Source: SLJN01 sp964505385 (GTDB lineage Bacteria > Bacteroidota > Rhodothermia > Balneolales > Natronogracilivirgulaceae). Taken from it: a stretch of DNA of 64,000 bases. The position numbers were made by a program, and so were the translations under genes. The notes under the pieces were generated by a model. It was not told the DNA's origin. It did no database searches and was given only the letters and a program-made list of their open reading frames with translations. The DNA lies in assembly GCA_964505385.1 (NCBI GenBank), contig CAZDIA010000002.1, forward strand, positions 1 to 64,000, read 5' to 3'. Shown here in pieces: positions 1 to 10,271 of this stretch. Each line of letters begins with the position of its first letter. The first letter of the stretch is position 1.

Positions 1-109
1 TCGCTGACCTGGCAGGAGTTCTGTGCCCTCCAAATCCTCCCGAAAGGTCAGCGCGCCGCGGTATTTGCCTTTTAGCTGAGGGTTACATCGCGCCCCTTTC
101 GGGTTTGAC
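1..109. other. Unassigned left edge
   Basis: This is a relatively GC-rich stretch before the first gene. A short minus-strand frame stays open through most of it, but I recognise no family and no start or stop is in view. It could be the edge of a neighbouring gene or of a dispersed repeat. I make no functional call. Confidence 0.3.
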
Positions 110-137
110 GACAAACGACAAACAACAAACGACAAAC
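110..137. repeat. Heptamer array (GACAAAC x4)
   Basis: Four consecutive 7-base units read gacaaac, gacaaac, aacaaac and gacaaac. The same heptamer family, in an inverted pair, follows the cysteine desulfurase gene near 58.4 kb. Only one arm is seen here, downstream of the minus-strand gene that ends at 174. Confidence 0.7.
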
Positions 138-173
138 ACATTTGCAAAATGTGGGCCAGCCGAAGTTTTCCTG

Positions 174-3100
174 CTATTTCACGAGGGTCATACGGCGGCT
201 GAGTTGTTGGCCGGAGCTGAGTTGAATCCGGTAGAGGTAAACTCCGCTGGAAATATTGCTGCCGTCGAAGTTGACTTCGTGGGTGCCGGATTGCAGCTCT
301 TCACCATCAATAAGTGTGGAGACCTCCCGGCCAAGCACATCATAGACAGTAAGCGTAACCTCATCGGTCTGTGGCAGTGAGAAAGAGATCGTAGTTACCG
401 GATTAAACGGGTTCGGGTAATTCTGATCAAGTTCAAGAGTCTCGGGCTGTTCGGCAATCGGGTCATCATCGGTTGAGGTAATCACCAGCTCATCCTGACC
501 TCCGGCTTCAGCATATCGGGCGGCAAATTCCTGCATGTACAGATTGGTGATGTCGTTGTCGTGAATAAACAGCGTGTTTTCATCATTGTTGAAATTACCA
601 CCGGCACTCCAGTTCATGGAACCGGTAATGACATGCCCGTTACCGTAGGATTCATCCTGCCCGTCAATAATAGCTGCTTTGTGGTGTAGCAGGGTTTCGC
701 TATTGGCGCCGTGATCATGAAAATCGCCGAACTCAATAAGCTCGTCGAGGATATCTGAGCTCGGCCCTCCGATATTGCGGTCACCGATTACTCCGCGGGC
801 GTTGATACCGGCATCATGGCGGCTTTCGAGTGTATTGCGGTATCGCCACCGTGTAATCCCCATCGTATTGATGTTGATATCGTGCTGAGCATCTTCAAAG
901 GACTCAATAATGCGGTTTTCCACATTTGTTTGCGGGCTGAAGTAAAGCTCGAGATAGACATCATCAATCCAGAAGGCGGTCGGATTTACGATAGACTTAT
1001 TGGTGCCGAACCTTGCTTCAGATTCATCGGGACTTGAGCCGCTTCCTCCCCACATCTGTTCGAACTCTGTGGTATAACCGCCGGCAATAGCGGGATCCTG
1101 GAACTCAATCATATTCTGATATTGATTGAAGGTGCCTGAGTCAGTGCTGTTCCAGGAGCTGGTAATAAGCCAAACATCTTCAGGGTCACCGCCATGATAA
1201 TCAATAATGGCGATTTTGTTGTGCATGATACCTTCGGTTCGCCCGCCTGCATCGGATTGAATTACCGGNNNNNNNNNNNNNNNNNNNNNNNNNNNNNNNN
1301 NNNNNNNNNNNNNNNNNNNNNNNNNNNNNNNNNNNNNNNNNNNNNNNNNNNNNNNNNNNNNNNNNNNNCTGACCTGTCCGTCTACTTCAGAGCGAAGGGA
1401 GGCGTGATAGATGGTGGCAGGTTCCAGTCCGTCGATGGTGAGTTCGTGATCGGTGGTGAGTTCATCCGAGGAAACTTCACCCAGATCGTAATTATTCGGC
1501 GCGGTTCCGTAAACGATTTCCGATGTGCCATCGCTTAAGGTTTCCCAGGAAAAAGTAGCAGAAGTGGCGGTGGCATGTGTTACAAAAGGGCGGGATGCTA
1601 CGATATCCGTGCCAAGATCACGCGGCGTGCGGGGCTGGAATTGTGGCGTTCCCTGGTAGTGGGCGGCAATCCCGGTAATGGTTGTCGGTTCGTCGGGTAT
1701 TGAGCTTCCCGGAATATCGGTGTCCCCGTCGATGCGAAGTACTCCGCTGCCGGTTTCGTCGCTGATATCATAATTTTCTTCCCCGCTGAAAGTGCCGCTA
1801 TCATCAAAGCTGAGATTTTCAATAAGGACCAGCTCTCCCTGATATTCGTCAGTATTAAATTGCTGGACCGTTATGGTTTCCGGCGCGATAATCTGGTTAC
1901 TTTCCGGATAGATGGAGAATGTTACATCGCCGCCATTGTCGGTAATTTGCTCCAGGCCGTTAAAATCACCCCGCGGACCGGTTACCACTATCGAATCACC
2001 GGGTGATACATCCAGGTCAAAATCTCCACTCATTGTGGCTGAGTCATAAACAGGGATTCCTCCGGTTTCATCCTGCAGATATAAGGGACCTCCGAATTCA
2101 TCAGCCACCGTTACCCAGCCGGTAACCGTGACTTCAGTGCCGTGTGAAGCTTCACGCGCTTCCGAAATCGGGATGGGTGCGCCTTCTTCAAGGCCGGAAC
2201 CTGCTAAATCTATATTGAATTCGGAAAAATTATCGGCATTGCTGGAAATGGTGATATTGCTTTCATAATCTTCGACGGCATCAGGCTCAAACGTCACGTC
2301 AAACTCTGTTGATTCTCCGAATTCAAGTTCGCTATCATCGGGGCCGGAAAGGGAAAATGCGGTGTAATCTTCCAGCTCAACGGAGTTGATTTCCAGAGTT
2401 TCATTTCCCTGATTGCGGATGGTAAATGTAGCAGAACTCGAATTCCCCAGGGTTATACCGGAAAAATTATAGAGATAATTATTCCCGATGGATGATCCGT
2501 CTGCACTTACTTCAATAGTGGGTTCGTCTTCGGCTTCTGCAAAATCAGTCACTTCGACATCATCAATATTGATACGATTGCCATCGGTTTTTCTGAATTC
2601 AAAGCGGATCTCTCCAGGGATACCGGCTTCAAGAGTGTATTGAGTAAGGTCATCATCCAGAGTGATTTCATCCCCCAGTTCTTCCCAGTTACTGCCGCCA
2701 TCGGTGGAATAGGATACCTGAACCTGGCCGCCGGTATCTCCTGAAAATCCGGAGTTGGCAGCGTAAAAACTGACTAAGTCAGCTCCGTCAGATTTGTCAA
2801 AATTCATTTGGATGTAGCCGTCCCGTATTCGTGCTGATTGAGATCCNNNNNNNNNNNNNNNNNNNNNNNNNNNNNNNNNNNNNNNNNNNNNNNNNNNNNN
2901 NNNNNNNNNNNNNNNNNNNNNNNNNNNNNNNNNNNNNNNNNNNNNNATTTGTCAAAATTCATTTGGATGTAGCCGTCCCGTATTCGTGCTGATTGAGATC
3001 CGTTTGTTTTGTCGCCATCCTGAGAACCCAGCAGGGCGTCATTAAACTGCCAGTTGCCGGTGCTTAAGTCAACATCATCATTGGCATAAGCGCCTTTCGA

Positions 3101-3190
3101 GCCGGATTCAAAATCTTCAAAAAGCTGAGAGTAGGCGGTGTTTGCAATGAGTAAAAGGCAAAAGGTGAGAAGCGTAGTAGCAAATTTCAT
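174..3190 (-). CDS. Secreted phospholipase-D-fold protein with OB and FN3 domains and a T9SS sorting domain (gapped)
   Basis: The protein starts with a Sec signal peptide ending near Ala-Tyr-Ser-Gln at about residue 22. Then come a lectin/MAM-like segment, a choice-of-anchor D (ASH-like) beta domain, an OB-fold domain of the type found in secreted nucleases, and an FN3-like domain. The PLD region follows, with two HxKxxxxD motifs (HNKIAIID and HHKAAIID), the paired catalytic signature of the PLD superfamily. The C-terminal ~80 residues, with an NYPNPFNP start, are a type A sorting domain for type IX secretion and surface attachment. Two N gaps interrupt the gene. The one nearer the start is an artefact: collapsing its 55-base overlap removes 155 bases and restores one frame (MNFDK is read in both copies). 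The other lies just before the first HKD motif and probably hides real PLD sequence. Nuclease or phospholipase activity cannot be told apart from sequence. Confidence 0.85.
1269..1368. other. Assembly gap (100 N), real missing sequence likely
   Basis: A run of exactly 100 N, the usual placeholder for unknown length. The flanks share no overlap. It falls between the FN3-like domain and the first HKD motif, where PLD proteins usually have about 100 or more residues, so the true gap is probably longer than shown. Confidence 0.95.
2847..2946. other. Assembly gap (100 N), artefactual
   Basis: A run of exactly 100 N flanked by the same 55 bases on both sides (2792-2846 and 2947-3001). The contig ends therefore overlap by 55 bases and nothing is missing. 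Merging them gives a continuous reading frame for the secreted PLD protein. Confidence 0.93.
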
Positions 3191-3675
3191 GAGTAGGTGG
3201 GTACGAATTTATGGTTAATTGGAGGAAGGGAAACTTAATTCCTATAATCGAAAAATAAAAATTTAAGATGGTTAGACTAACCACAGAGCCCACAGAGTTG
3301 TGCGCAGAGGGAACCGATTACCAACAATTAACTACCATTTTATTCGGCTGTCCGCATTTTGGGCGGGCTGTTGAATTAAATGGCACTGCAAAAATCACAA
3401 ACATTTGCCCTGTTGCCGGAAGCTTAAGGGGGCCAAAAAGTAACCTTATTTGCAGTGAAAAATCTTGACAAAACAAGTTTTTTTATTAATTTAGAATACA
3501 TAGATTTCTAAATTAATTTGTGCGTTAAAGGTTATTATAACTGTGCGAGAATACGTTTCTGCCGATCCGGAAATATGCAACAAAGGGTAAATAACAGTTT
3601 AATTTCTTTTAATGATAAGCTATATTTGACTCCCTTCGAACCGCTTCCAAACCAGCAGTAATTATTGAGAACAAA
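3191..3675. other. Intergenic region with degraded repeat
   Basis: This 485-base region lies between divergent genes. Around 3278-3312 are close copies of accacagag, a motif that recurs as fragments near 20.1 kb and 23.07 kb. The rest is AT-rich, with a candidate promoter near its right end. A 66-codon frame starting at 3268 runs through the repeat and is not believable as a gene. Confidence 0.5.
3621..3628 (+). promoter_or_regulatory. Candidate -7 box for the 3.7-15.6 kb locus
   Basis: The octamer tatatttg matches the Bacteroidota -7 consensus TAnnTTTG and lies 47 bases before the GTG start at 3676. An agttt about 21 bases upstream could be the -33 element, but it is weak. Based on consensus match only. 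Confidence 0.4.
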
Positions 3676-5805
3676 GTGATACAATTTCTACGAACATCCT
3701 TTCTTACGCTACTTTTAGTTTTTTCCGCACATCAGATACTGACTGCCCAATATGTCTTTGACCATCAGACAGTGGACGTCAGCAATATGGAGATTCGGTT
3801 TTCAAACATCGGCACAGTAGGTAATCCGAATGTATCCAGCCAGCCGGATAACCCGAGTATGCAATATCCCGCCGGCAGCGGAACCGAGCATATGTTCGAG
3901 GCGGGCATCTGGCTTGGTGCTGATTACGATGGCCAGACTCGCGTATCTACCTCGGCCATTCCTAATCCGTCGGGATATACCCGTATTGGTGAGCCAGGGT
4001 ATGAATTTACCAATGACGGTACTCCCGTTCTCGAACGCTCCTCAATACCTGACTCAGAATTCTTCAGAAGAGATGCGGTAAGTCATCAGGATTTAGTTGC
4101 TGAGTTTTCGGATCGGCGAACTGTAGTGAATGGTACGCCTATATCCGGTCATGATGATCCACTATATGCCGATGTCGAAATGGAAGCCTATAACTGGAAT
4201 TTCGGGTTTGCCGATGGAATCAGCATCATTAAATACGAGATTACCAACAACTCACATGAACACAGCACCGGGCAAACCTGGGAGGATTTCTATTTTGGAT
4301 TGTATTCCAACCTGGTAGTGAGAAATGTAAACACTACCGAAGAAACCGGCTCAGCCTTTTTCAATAAAGCAGGTGCCGGATACATTGATTCACTCTATAC
4401 GCTCTACGAATTTGATTCCGGTTCTGCGGATAATCCGAGAACCGACACCTATGGCGGTACGATTATTCTTGGAAGTGAATACAGGGATGTTCAGAATTAT
4501 CATCCGCGATTCGAAGATGAAGTCCTGGCGGCGGGCAAAGAAGTGCCGAATGTCGGCCCCACATTTTGGAAGTTTAATCAATCCGGGGGGCGGTTTGATC
4601 AGCCTTCCAGTACAGAAGATCTATATGGCAGATTAACGCTGGAAAATGAAGCATGGGACTATTTTGAATACCCTGAGGATGTCGTCGAACAGCTTCGCGC
4701 TGACGGAAAAGACAGTGACGGTAATTATCTGCAGACTCATCGGTTCGGACCTTTTGCCGAGGTAGAGCCTGGTGAAACGGTTACCGTTTACGTAGCATTT
4801 ATAGCTGCGCTGAAACCAGGTGATTATCAGGGGTTGATTCCGGCCGATACTCCTCTTGATCAACTTGATAACCCGGAATCCCGTGAGAACCTGAAAGAAA
4901 TGGCAGATTGGGCGTTTCGTCTATATGACGGCAGTGAAGACCCTGATACCGGTGAACAGGAACGCTTTCTGGTTCCCGAACCACCGGCAGTTCCCCAAAT
5001 GAGGGTCGAACTTGAAGAAGGCGGCGCTACTATCTACTGGGATAACAGAGCCGAGGAATCGGTTGACCCGGTTTCAAATGAGAAAGATTTTGAAGGGTAT
5101 CGATTGTACCGAACCAAGGCAGGTGCCGATTTAACGGGCGATATCAGCGCGGGCCGGGAGAAACTTCGCCAATGGGATAAAGCTGACTCTGATCACGGCT
5201 ATAACATCGGATTCGATGAGATTGAACTCGACCAACCGGTTACTTTTGATGATGATGATGATGTGGAATATCACTATGCCTATGAAATTGACGGGATGTT
5301 AAGTGGCTGGCAATACCAGTTTGCCGTTACCGCATTTGATCGCGGAGAAGAAGGACGCGAGTCACTTGAAAGCAGCCTTACCGCCAATGCGGTTAGTGTG
5401 TTTCCCGGATCAAGGGTCAATGAAAACTTCAGCAGTGATGATAATGAAAATAAGGTTGGAGTTTATCCCAACCCGTACCGTGTAAATGCGGCCTGGGATG
5501 GTGGAACGGAGTTTACGCGAAAAATCAATTTTACCAATCTGCCGGCCAGGGCAGAAATCAGAGTGTATACGCTTGCCGGAAATAAAGTAGCAAAAATGGA
5601 GCATAACTCGGAATCATACGACGGAGGCGGCATACGCTGGTACAGAGATATAGCCGGCAGTAACCGCGTCTTTTCCGGAGGTGAACACTCCTGGGATTTA
5701 CTTTCACAGGCTAATCAAAACCTCGCAACCGGGTTATACTTGTTTACCGTTCGCGACCTTGACTCTGATCATGTACAAACAGGTAAATTTGCCATCATAA
5801 AATGA
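3676..5805 (+). CDS. Secreted FN3-containing protein with T9SS-like C-terminus
   Basis: A 709-residue protein read from a GTG codon. It opens with a Sec signal peptide (residues 1-24, ending before QYVFDH). The first two thirds are beta-rich with no family I can name. An FN3-like segment follows (about residues 445-575, with an EGYRLYR pattern). The last ~90 residues start VGVYPNPYR and end in FAIIK, like a type IX sorting domain, though less canonical than those of its neighbours. A short run of consecutive Asp near residue 520 fits the acidic bias of salt-adapted secreted proteins. It is the first gene of a six-gene co-directional set that includes a TonB receptor and a PorV-like protein, so a cell-surface or secreted partner of that receptor is a fair inference. 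Substrate unknown. Confidence 0.8.
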   Translation: MIQFLRTSFLTLLLVFSAHQILTAQYVFDHQTVDVSNMEIRFSNIGTVGNPNVSSQPDNPSMQYPAGSGTEHMFEAGIWLGADYDGQTRVSTSAIPNPSGYTRIGEPGYEFTNDGTPVLERSSIPDSEFFRRDAVSHQDLVAEFSDRRTVVNGTPISGHDDPLYADVEMEAYNWNFGFADGISIIKYEITNNSHEHSTGQTWEDFYFGLYSNLVVRNVNTTEETGSAFFNKAGAGYIDSLYTLYEFDSGSADNPRTDTYGGTIILGSEYRDVQNYHPRFEDEVLAAGKEVPNVGPTFWKFNQSGGRFDQPSSTEDLYGRLTLENEAWDYFEYPEDVVEQLRADGKDSDGNYLQTHRFGPFAEVEPGETVTVYVAFIAALKPGDYQGLIPADTPLDQLDNPESRENLKEMADWAFRLYDGSEDPDTGEQERFLVPEPPAVPQMRVELEEGGATIYWDNRAEESVDPVSNEKDFEGYRLYRTKAGADLTGDISAGREKLRQWDKADSDHGYNIGFDEIELDQPVTFDDDDDVEYHYAYEIDGMLSGWQYQFAVTAFDRGEEGRESLESSLTANAVSVFPGSRVNENFSSDDNENKVGVYPNPYRVNAAWDGGTEFTRKINFTNLPARAEIRVYTLAGNKVAKMEHNSESYDGGGIRWYRDIAGSNRVFSGGEHSWDLLSQANQNLATGLYLFTVRDLDSDHVQTGKFAIIK

Positions 5806-5840
5806 AATAATAAACATAAACCAATAAAATCACGCTTTCT

Positions 5841-8687
5841 ATGAGACAAACTGTACGATTTTTAATGGTGAGCTTAATGGGAGTTGCTATGGTGTGGCAC
5901 AGCCCTGTGCAGGCTCAGGATTATGAAGAGGTGACCATTCGTGAACTCAACACGTATGACGAAACTCCTCAGACAACTGATGATTTTGCTGATCACCCAA
6001 TGGTGGGAGAGCAGGTAGAATTTGAAGCCATTGTAATTAGTAGCCCGCGCTCTTCCGGCCTTGCGAACTTTACAGAAGAAGAGGATCCTGATGAAGTAGG
6101 AATCGGCCGGATTCATTTTTTCGTAGTTGACAGAAATGCGCTTGAAGAGGGCCGTGAAGGCATGTATATGCAGGTTGTTGCTTCAGATGTCGGAGATTTT
6201 GAAACCCTTGAGCGTGGCGATTTAGTCAACATGCGGGGAACTCATGAATTTTTCAGCAACACCGTGCAGTTCGATCCGGATGAGGCTGGTTTTATAGGCA
6301 ATGTGCTTAGTAGCGAGGCGTTGGCCGATTATCGGGAGTTGCTCGAACCCTGGGAAATAAGCATGGATGAAATTAACATGGAAGCTGAAGATGGCACCTA
6401 CACATTCAATCCTGAAGGGTACGAGAAATACATCAACGCGTATGTAAGATTTGAAGAAACGGAAGTTATAGGTTCCGATCTTGATGACAGCGGCCGGCCT
6501 AATTTCTACTGGATTGATGAAAATGGTATACCTGCCTGGTTACGCGACGTATCATTGCGTTACCGTAACGACAGAAATGATGTTGAAGGCGGGTACCGTG
6601 ACGGATATAACTACCGCAGGGTTGAAGAACAGGCCGGGTTTGAAGCGGATGGCGTATTTCAACCACCGCCCAGCGGTACCATTATTAACGTAAGCGGCTT
6701 CGTAGTCTGGGACAACTTTGATCCTTATGACCTTAATGAAAGCGATGAGCTCTCCACTCTTCAAATTGCAGCCATGGAAGATGGCGTGTTGTGGTGGGGC
6801 ACCGACGATGATGTAGAGCGACGGACAACCGATCCCAATAATCCCGATTATGACTGGCCTAATGATTTGGAAGAGATAGGATTTCCTCCAAGTATATCCA
6901 ACTACTCGATTTCTGAAACTCAACCCGGGCCCGGTGAACAAGTAGAAATTTCTGCGGACATTCAGGGACCCGATGGAGAGGAAGTTTATGATGTGCAGGT
7001 AAGCTACGAAACTTCTGAAGGCAACGAAGGTTCGGCAGATATGGATGAAAACAACGGAAGCTATTCTTATGAATTCGAAGAATTTGGTGCATTTGAAACG
7101 GTAACATTTACCATTTCCGCCACCGTTGATGCCGAAGATGAGCAAGGAAATGTTGTATCCATCACCGGCCGGTTTTCTGATGGTGACACGGATGATGCAG
7201 GTAACGTCCTGGATATGGAATTCACCCAAATGGGTGATGCTATCACTGAAATTTCTACTATTCAGAGGACAACTGACAGCAGGCGTGGACATAGCCCGCT
7301 GATTGATCTTGACCTGAGCGAAGTGGATATGGAAATTGATGCAGTGGTAATTTCAGACCATGAATCCGGATTCGTAGTGATTCATGATGCGGCTGAAGAA
7401 TGGTCAGGCGTGCCGATCAGCGCTTCATCACCCGGTGTCGAGGATCTTGAGCGTGGTGAACAAATCACTATAACAGATGCCGTCATTTCTGCACCGACTG
7501 ATGATGATGGTGATTATTTTGATGAGACCTATCTGGATGAAATCGAATATACATCCGGTGGCGTTCTTGATGATCTGATCAATGATTTACTGGATTATAT
7601 ACCGACACTTACAGTATCTGAAGCCACTTCTAATAACGGAGCAGCGTACGAGGGCATGGTCATCCGTCTGCAGGATGTTTTTGCTGAGACCAATCAGGCT
7701 GATGATCCAAGTGATTTCGGTGAGTGGGCGGTTGCACAGCAGGATGATCCTGACGGGCCAACGCTGCGAATCAATGACTTCCCTGATTTTGGTGAAGTTA
7801 CAGGTGATTTTAGCACCACTGTGCCGGGTAACTTGAATGCCAATGTTAGAATTGGTGCTGAGTTTGATGAAGTGTATGGATTTTCAGCCTATTCATTCGG
7901 CAATCCGAAGATTCACCTGCGGGATCTCGATGACCTGGTAACAGATGAAAGCTATACCTGGCCGGTTCGCGAGCTCAGCCTGCACGCCATTGAAAACCCG
8001 GAAAGAGCAGAAACCGGTGATGAAAGTGCTCCGGAGGGTACTATTGTGGTTGATGAAGACAATGTGGCTCTCTGGGAGACTTCCACCTCCTACGACGGAG
8101 GCGATGTTAACTACCGCTTCGTGCTTCAGTCCAACGGCAACAATTTTGATGATCCGCTTATAGAAACGGAAGAGTATGAAGTCGATGGAGACACAGTATC
8201 GGTACAGCTTTCAGCTGCTGAACTCCAGCAGGCGTTTGAAGATGCCGGATACGACGAAGAAGATACCGGTGAATTCCAGTGGACGGTATTCCTTAGCAAC
8301 GACGGTGATGGCGAAGTTCAGGTTTCTGATCAAGACGGAGCCGAATTCATACCGACTTATGCTGAGGTGACAGCTGGCTATGCCGATGTCGTTTCAAGCG
8401 AAGATCATGATGTTGATGTGCCTCAGACGGTAGAGCTCAAACAGAATTATCCGAATCCTTTCAACCCCAATACCAATATTGAATATCAGATACCCGAACG
8501 CAGTGATGTTCAATTAACCGTATATGATGTGCTTGGTCGCGAGGTTTCGGTGCTGGTAAATGAGGAGCAGTCTTCTGGTACATACACAGTTGAGTTTGAC
8601 GGCTCACAGCTTTCAAGCGGCATGTATATTTACCGCCTTGAAGCCGGTGACACCTCCATTACCCAACAGATGATGCTTGTTAAGTAA
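5841..8687 (+). CDS. Secreted OB-fold/Ig-like protein with T9SS sorting domain
   Basis: A 948-residue protein with signal peptide 1-26 (cleavage after PVQAQ or just before). It has two OB-like domains of the kind that accompany secreted nucleases and phosphatases (about residues 30-150 and 480-660), an Ig-like module near 350-440, and another beta domain near 720-840. The C-terminal ~80 residues begin NYPNPFNP and end QQMMLVK, a canonical type A sorting domain. No catalytic motif is visible, so it may be an adhesin or binding protein. It starts 35 bases after the previous stop. Its second OB domain resembles the one in the PLD protein at 174-3190, which points to shared module stock. The sequence is strongly acidic. 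Confidence 0.82.
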   Translation: MRQTVRFLMVSLMGVAMVWHSPVQAQDYEEVTIRELNTYDETPQTTDDFADHPMVGEQVEFEAIVISSPRSSGLANFTEEEDPDEVGIGRIHFFVVDRNALEEGREGMYMQVVASDVGDFETLERGDLVNMRGTHEFFSNTVQFDPDEAGFIGNVLSSEALADYRELLEPWEISMDEINMEAEDGTYTFNPEGYEKYINAYVRFEETEVIGSDLDDSGRPNFYWIDENGIPAWLRDVSLRYRNDRNDVEGGYRDGYNYRRVEEQAGFEADGVFQPPPSGTIINVSGFVVWDNFDPYDLNESDELSTLQIAAMEDGVLWWGTDDDVERRTTDPNNPDYDWPNDLEEIGFPPSISNYSISETQPGPGEQVEISADIQGPDGEEVYDVQVSYETSEGNEGSADMDENNGSYSYEFEEFGAFETVTFTISATVDAEDEQGNVVSITGRFSDGDTDDAGNVLDMEFTQMGDAITEISTIQRTTDSRRGHSPLIDLDLSEVDMEIDAVVISDHESGFVVIHDAAEEWSGVPISASSPGVEDLERGEQITITDAVISAPTDDDGDYFDETYLDEIEYTSGGVLDDLINDLLDYIPTLTVSEATSNNGAAYEGMVIRLQDVFAETNQADDPSDFGEWAVAQQDDPDGPTLRINDFPDFGEVTGDFSTTVPGNLNANVRIGAEFDEVYGFSAYSFGNPKIHLRDLDDLVTDESYTWPVRELSLHAIENPERAETGDESAPEGTIVVDEDNVALWETSTSYDGGDVNYRFVLQSNGNNFDDPLIETEEYEVDGDTVSVQLSAAELQQAFEDAGYDEEDTGEFQWTVFLSNDGDGEVQVSDQDGAEFIPTYAEVTAGYADVVSSEDHDVDVPQTVELKQNYPNPFNPNTNIEYQIPERSDVQLTVYDVLGREVSVLVNEEQSSGTYTVEFDGSQLSSGMYIYRLEAGDTSITQQMMLVK

Positions 8688-8697
8688 ATGACGTGTA

Positions 8698-8731
8698 AAT
8701 GCGGAACTGTGGCTTGCCACGGTTCCGCATT
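8698..8731 (+). terminator. Hairpin between secreted protein and lipoprotein genes
   Basis: A perfect 10-base stem (aatgcggaac with gttccgcatt) encloses an inner gtggc/gccac stem. The T-rich stretch starts only ~20 bases later, so it may be a partial terminator or an mRNA-stabilising hairpin that separates expression of the first two genes from the next four. Confidence 0.6.
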
Positions 8732-8776
8732 ATTAAATTCAATGTTTTAATTATTTTTTTTAATTCAATTTCTCTG

Positions 8777-10267
8777 ATGCTGAAAAGGCTACGACTACTA
8801 TTATTTATATTTCTTGCAGGGGTTGTCGCGTATGCTTGTGAGGATACGCTGTCAGGTGATTTCAATGAAAATCAGCCGCCCCGAACGTTTTTAGCTATTG
8901 ATAATATCAATCTCCCCGAGGATGAGCGATTGGCAAGCAGGGTAGACGTTGAATGGTGGGGAGATGACCCCGACGGGTATGTCGTAGCATATGAAATATG
9001 CATTGGGGATGAAGAGTGTGACCCGGGGGATACCGAAAGTGAAAACTGGGAATATACCGAAAGTACGGATACCACCCTGGTACTTCCAATTCCCGAAGGG
9101 GAAGAGATAGCTGATGTGAAATTTAATGTGAGAGCTATCGACAATGAAGGATTGCGCGACCCGGAAGGCGCTTCCGTTGTATTTCCGATTGAAAATACTC
9201 CTCCTGAGATCAACTTTGATCCAACCCAAACTCCGCCGGACACTACCTACTCATATTTGAGTTTTGGTTTTGAAGCTTCTGATCCCGACGGAGATGAAGA
9301 TCTGAATTTTATTGAATTAAATGTCAATGACCCCGATGAGGGTGAATGGGTGGAACTCGACCCCGAAACTGATTTCGTCACTCTCGAAATTGATCAGGAT
9401 AATGTGGCTGATGACGGTACCTATTCAGCGGAAGTATTTGTCGGCAGAGCACTGAATCCTACCGGCGAGTTTATTGAGGGTATTGAGCTAAACAGTGATA
9501 ATACATTAAATATCAGAGCTTTTGACCAGTCTCTTGCTGAGAGCAATATTGCTGAACTTGAATGGTACATCAAAGAGCAAACTTCTAATATTTTATTCAT
9601 AAACGATGTGGAAGGAGCTACTCAAGGAGAAAGGGAATTTCATTCTGAGCTTCTTGCCAATGCGGGCTATACTGAATTTGATTACTGGGAAATCGCTGAA
9701 GCACTGATACCATCAGGTGATGTATTGCCTACACCAATTGATCCCACATTAAATAATGCACTCGCAAAATGGGATCACATTTACTGGGTATCTGATGACC
9801 TCGAGAACAATTTTCTGTTTGCACTTGAAGCAACCATTGATTTTTTCGATCAGGGCGGTACAATGTTTGTCAATATTCCATCTCGCACTGTATCCAGCCA
9901 GAATGAAGAAGCGGTATTTTCACTGCTTCCGACTAACGCTTTTGAAGATCCTCCACCAGGCCAGCAGAGGTTTACCCTGCCTTTCGGTTCGGAGCTGGTT
10001 CCGTTGATTGATGAACTTGATCCACTCGAACTATCTACCGGATATGCGAATATTAACCCGATGGTTCCGGACGGAGATGCCCATGAACTGTATGATGGAG
10101 ACTTTACCGGCGGTAATGAACATGATTTCAGTAAACTGCTATCCGGTATGACGGAAAATCAATCAGTGATCTATTTTGGAATTACTCTCAGGGACTTCAC
10201 CGAAGAAAGTCCACTCGAAGAAACAATGCAATACCTGCTTGACCAACTCGAATTTGAAAACCCATAA
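8777..10267 (+). CDS. Outer-membrane lipoprotein in SusD position, Ig-like plus C-terminal alpha/beta domain
   Basis: I place the start at the ATG at 8777, not at an upstream frame-compatible ATG at 8699 that lies inside the hairpin. The chosen start gives a compact lipoprotein signal (MLKRLRLL... with lipobox AYAC, Cys near residue 21) and a protein of about 496 residues. Residues ~30-290 form two or three beta-sandwich units. From about residue 290, NILFINDV followed by alternating hydrophobic strands and helices resembles a Rossmann/GATase-like fold, but no catalytic triad is evident. It precedes the TonB receptor by 4 bases, the place where SusD would sit, but it has no SusD-like helical repeats. 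Likely a surface or periplasmic accessory lipoprotein of the receptor. Confidence 0.75.
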   Translation: MLKRLRLLLFIFLAGVVAYACEDTLSGDFNENQPPRTFLAIDNINLPEDERLASRVDVEWWGDDPDGYVVAYEICIGDEECDPGDTESENWEYTESTDTTLVLPIPEGEEIADVKFNVRAIDNEGLRDPEGASVVFPIENTPPEINFDPTQTPPDTTYSYLSFGFEASDPDGDEDLNFIELNVNDPDEGEWVELDPETDFVTLEIDQDNVADDGTYSAEVFVGRALNPTGEFIEGIELNSDNTLNIRAFDQSLAESNIAELEWYIKEQTSNILFINDVEGATQGEREFHSELLANAGYTEFDYWEIAEALIPSGDVLPTPIDPTLNNALAKWDHIYWVSDDLENNFLFALEATIDFFDQGGTMFVNIPSRTVSSQNEEAVFSLLPTNAFEDPPPGQQRFTLPFGSELVPLIDELDPLELSTGYANINPMVPDGDAHELYDGDFTGGNEHDFSKLLSGMTENQSVIYFGITLRDFTEESPLEETMQYLLDQLEFENP

Positions 10268-10271
10268 TGCT

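Noticed and set aside
105..380. Plus-strand open frame at the left edge
   Set aside because: It runs through the heptamer array and antisense to the T9SS sorting domain of the PLD gene; no family and no start context.
2804..3190. Separate short secreted protein upstream of the PLD gene
   Set aside because: It is the true N-terminus of the PLD gene split by an artefactual N gap.
3268..3468. 66-codon frame before the receptor locus
   Set aside because: It covers a degraded accacagag repeat; composition is not protein-like.
6552..7292. 246-codon minus-strand frame
   Set aside because: Antisense to the acidic secreted protein; such frames arise from the GAT/GAA-rich codons of the sense gene.
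10176..10271. N-terminal extension of the TonB receptor
   Set aside because: It overlaps the lipoprotein gene and hides the signal peptide; the ATG at 10272 fits better.
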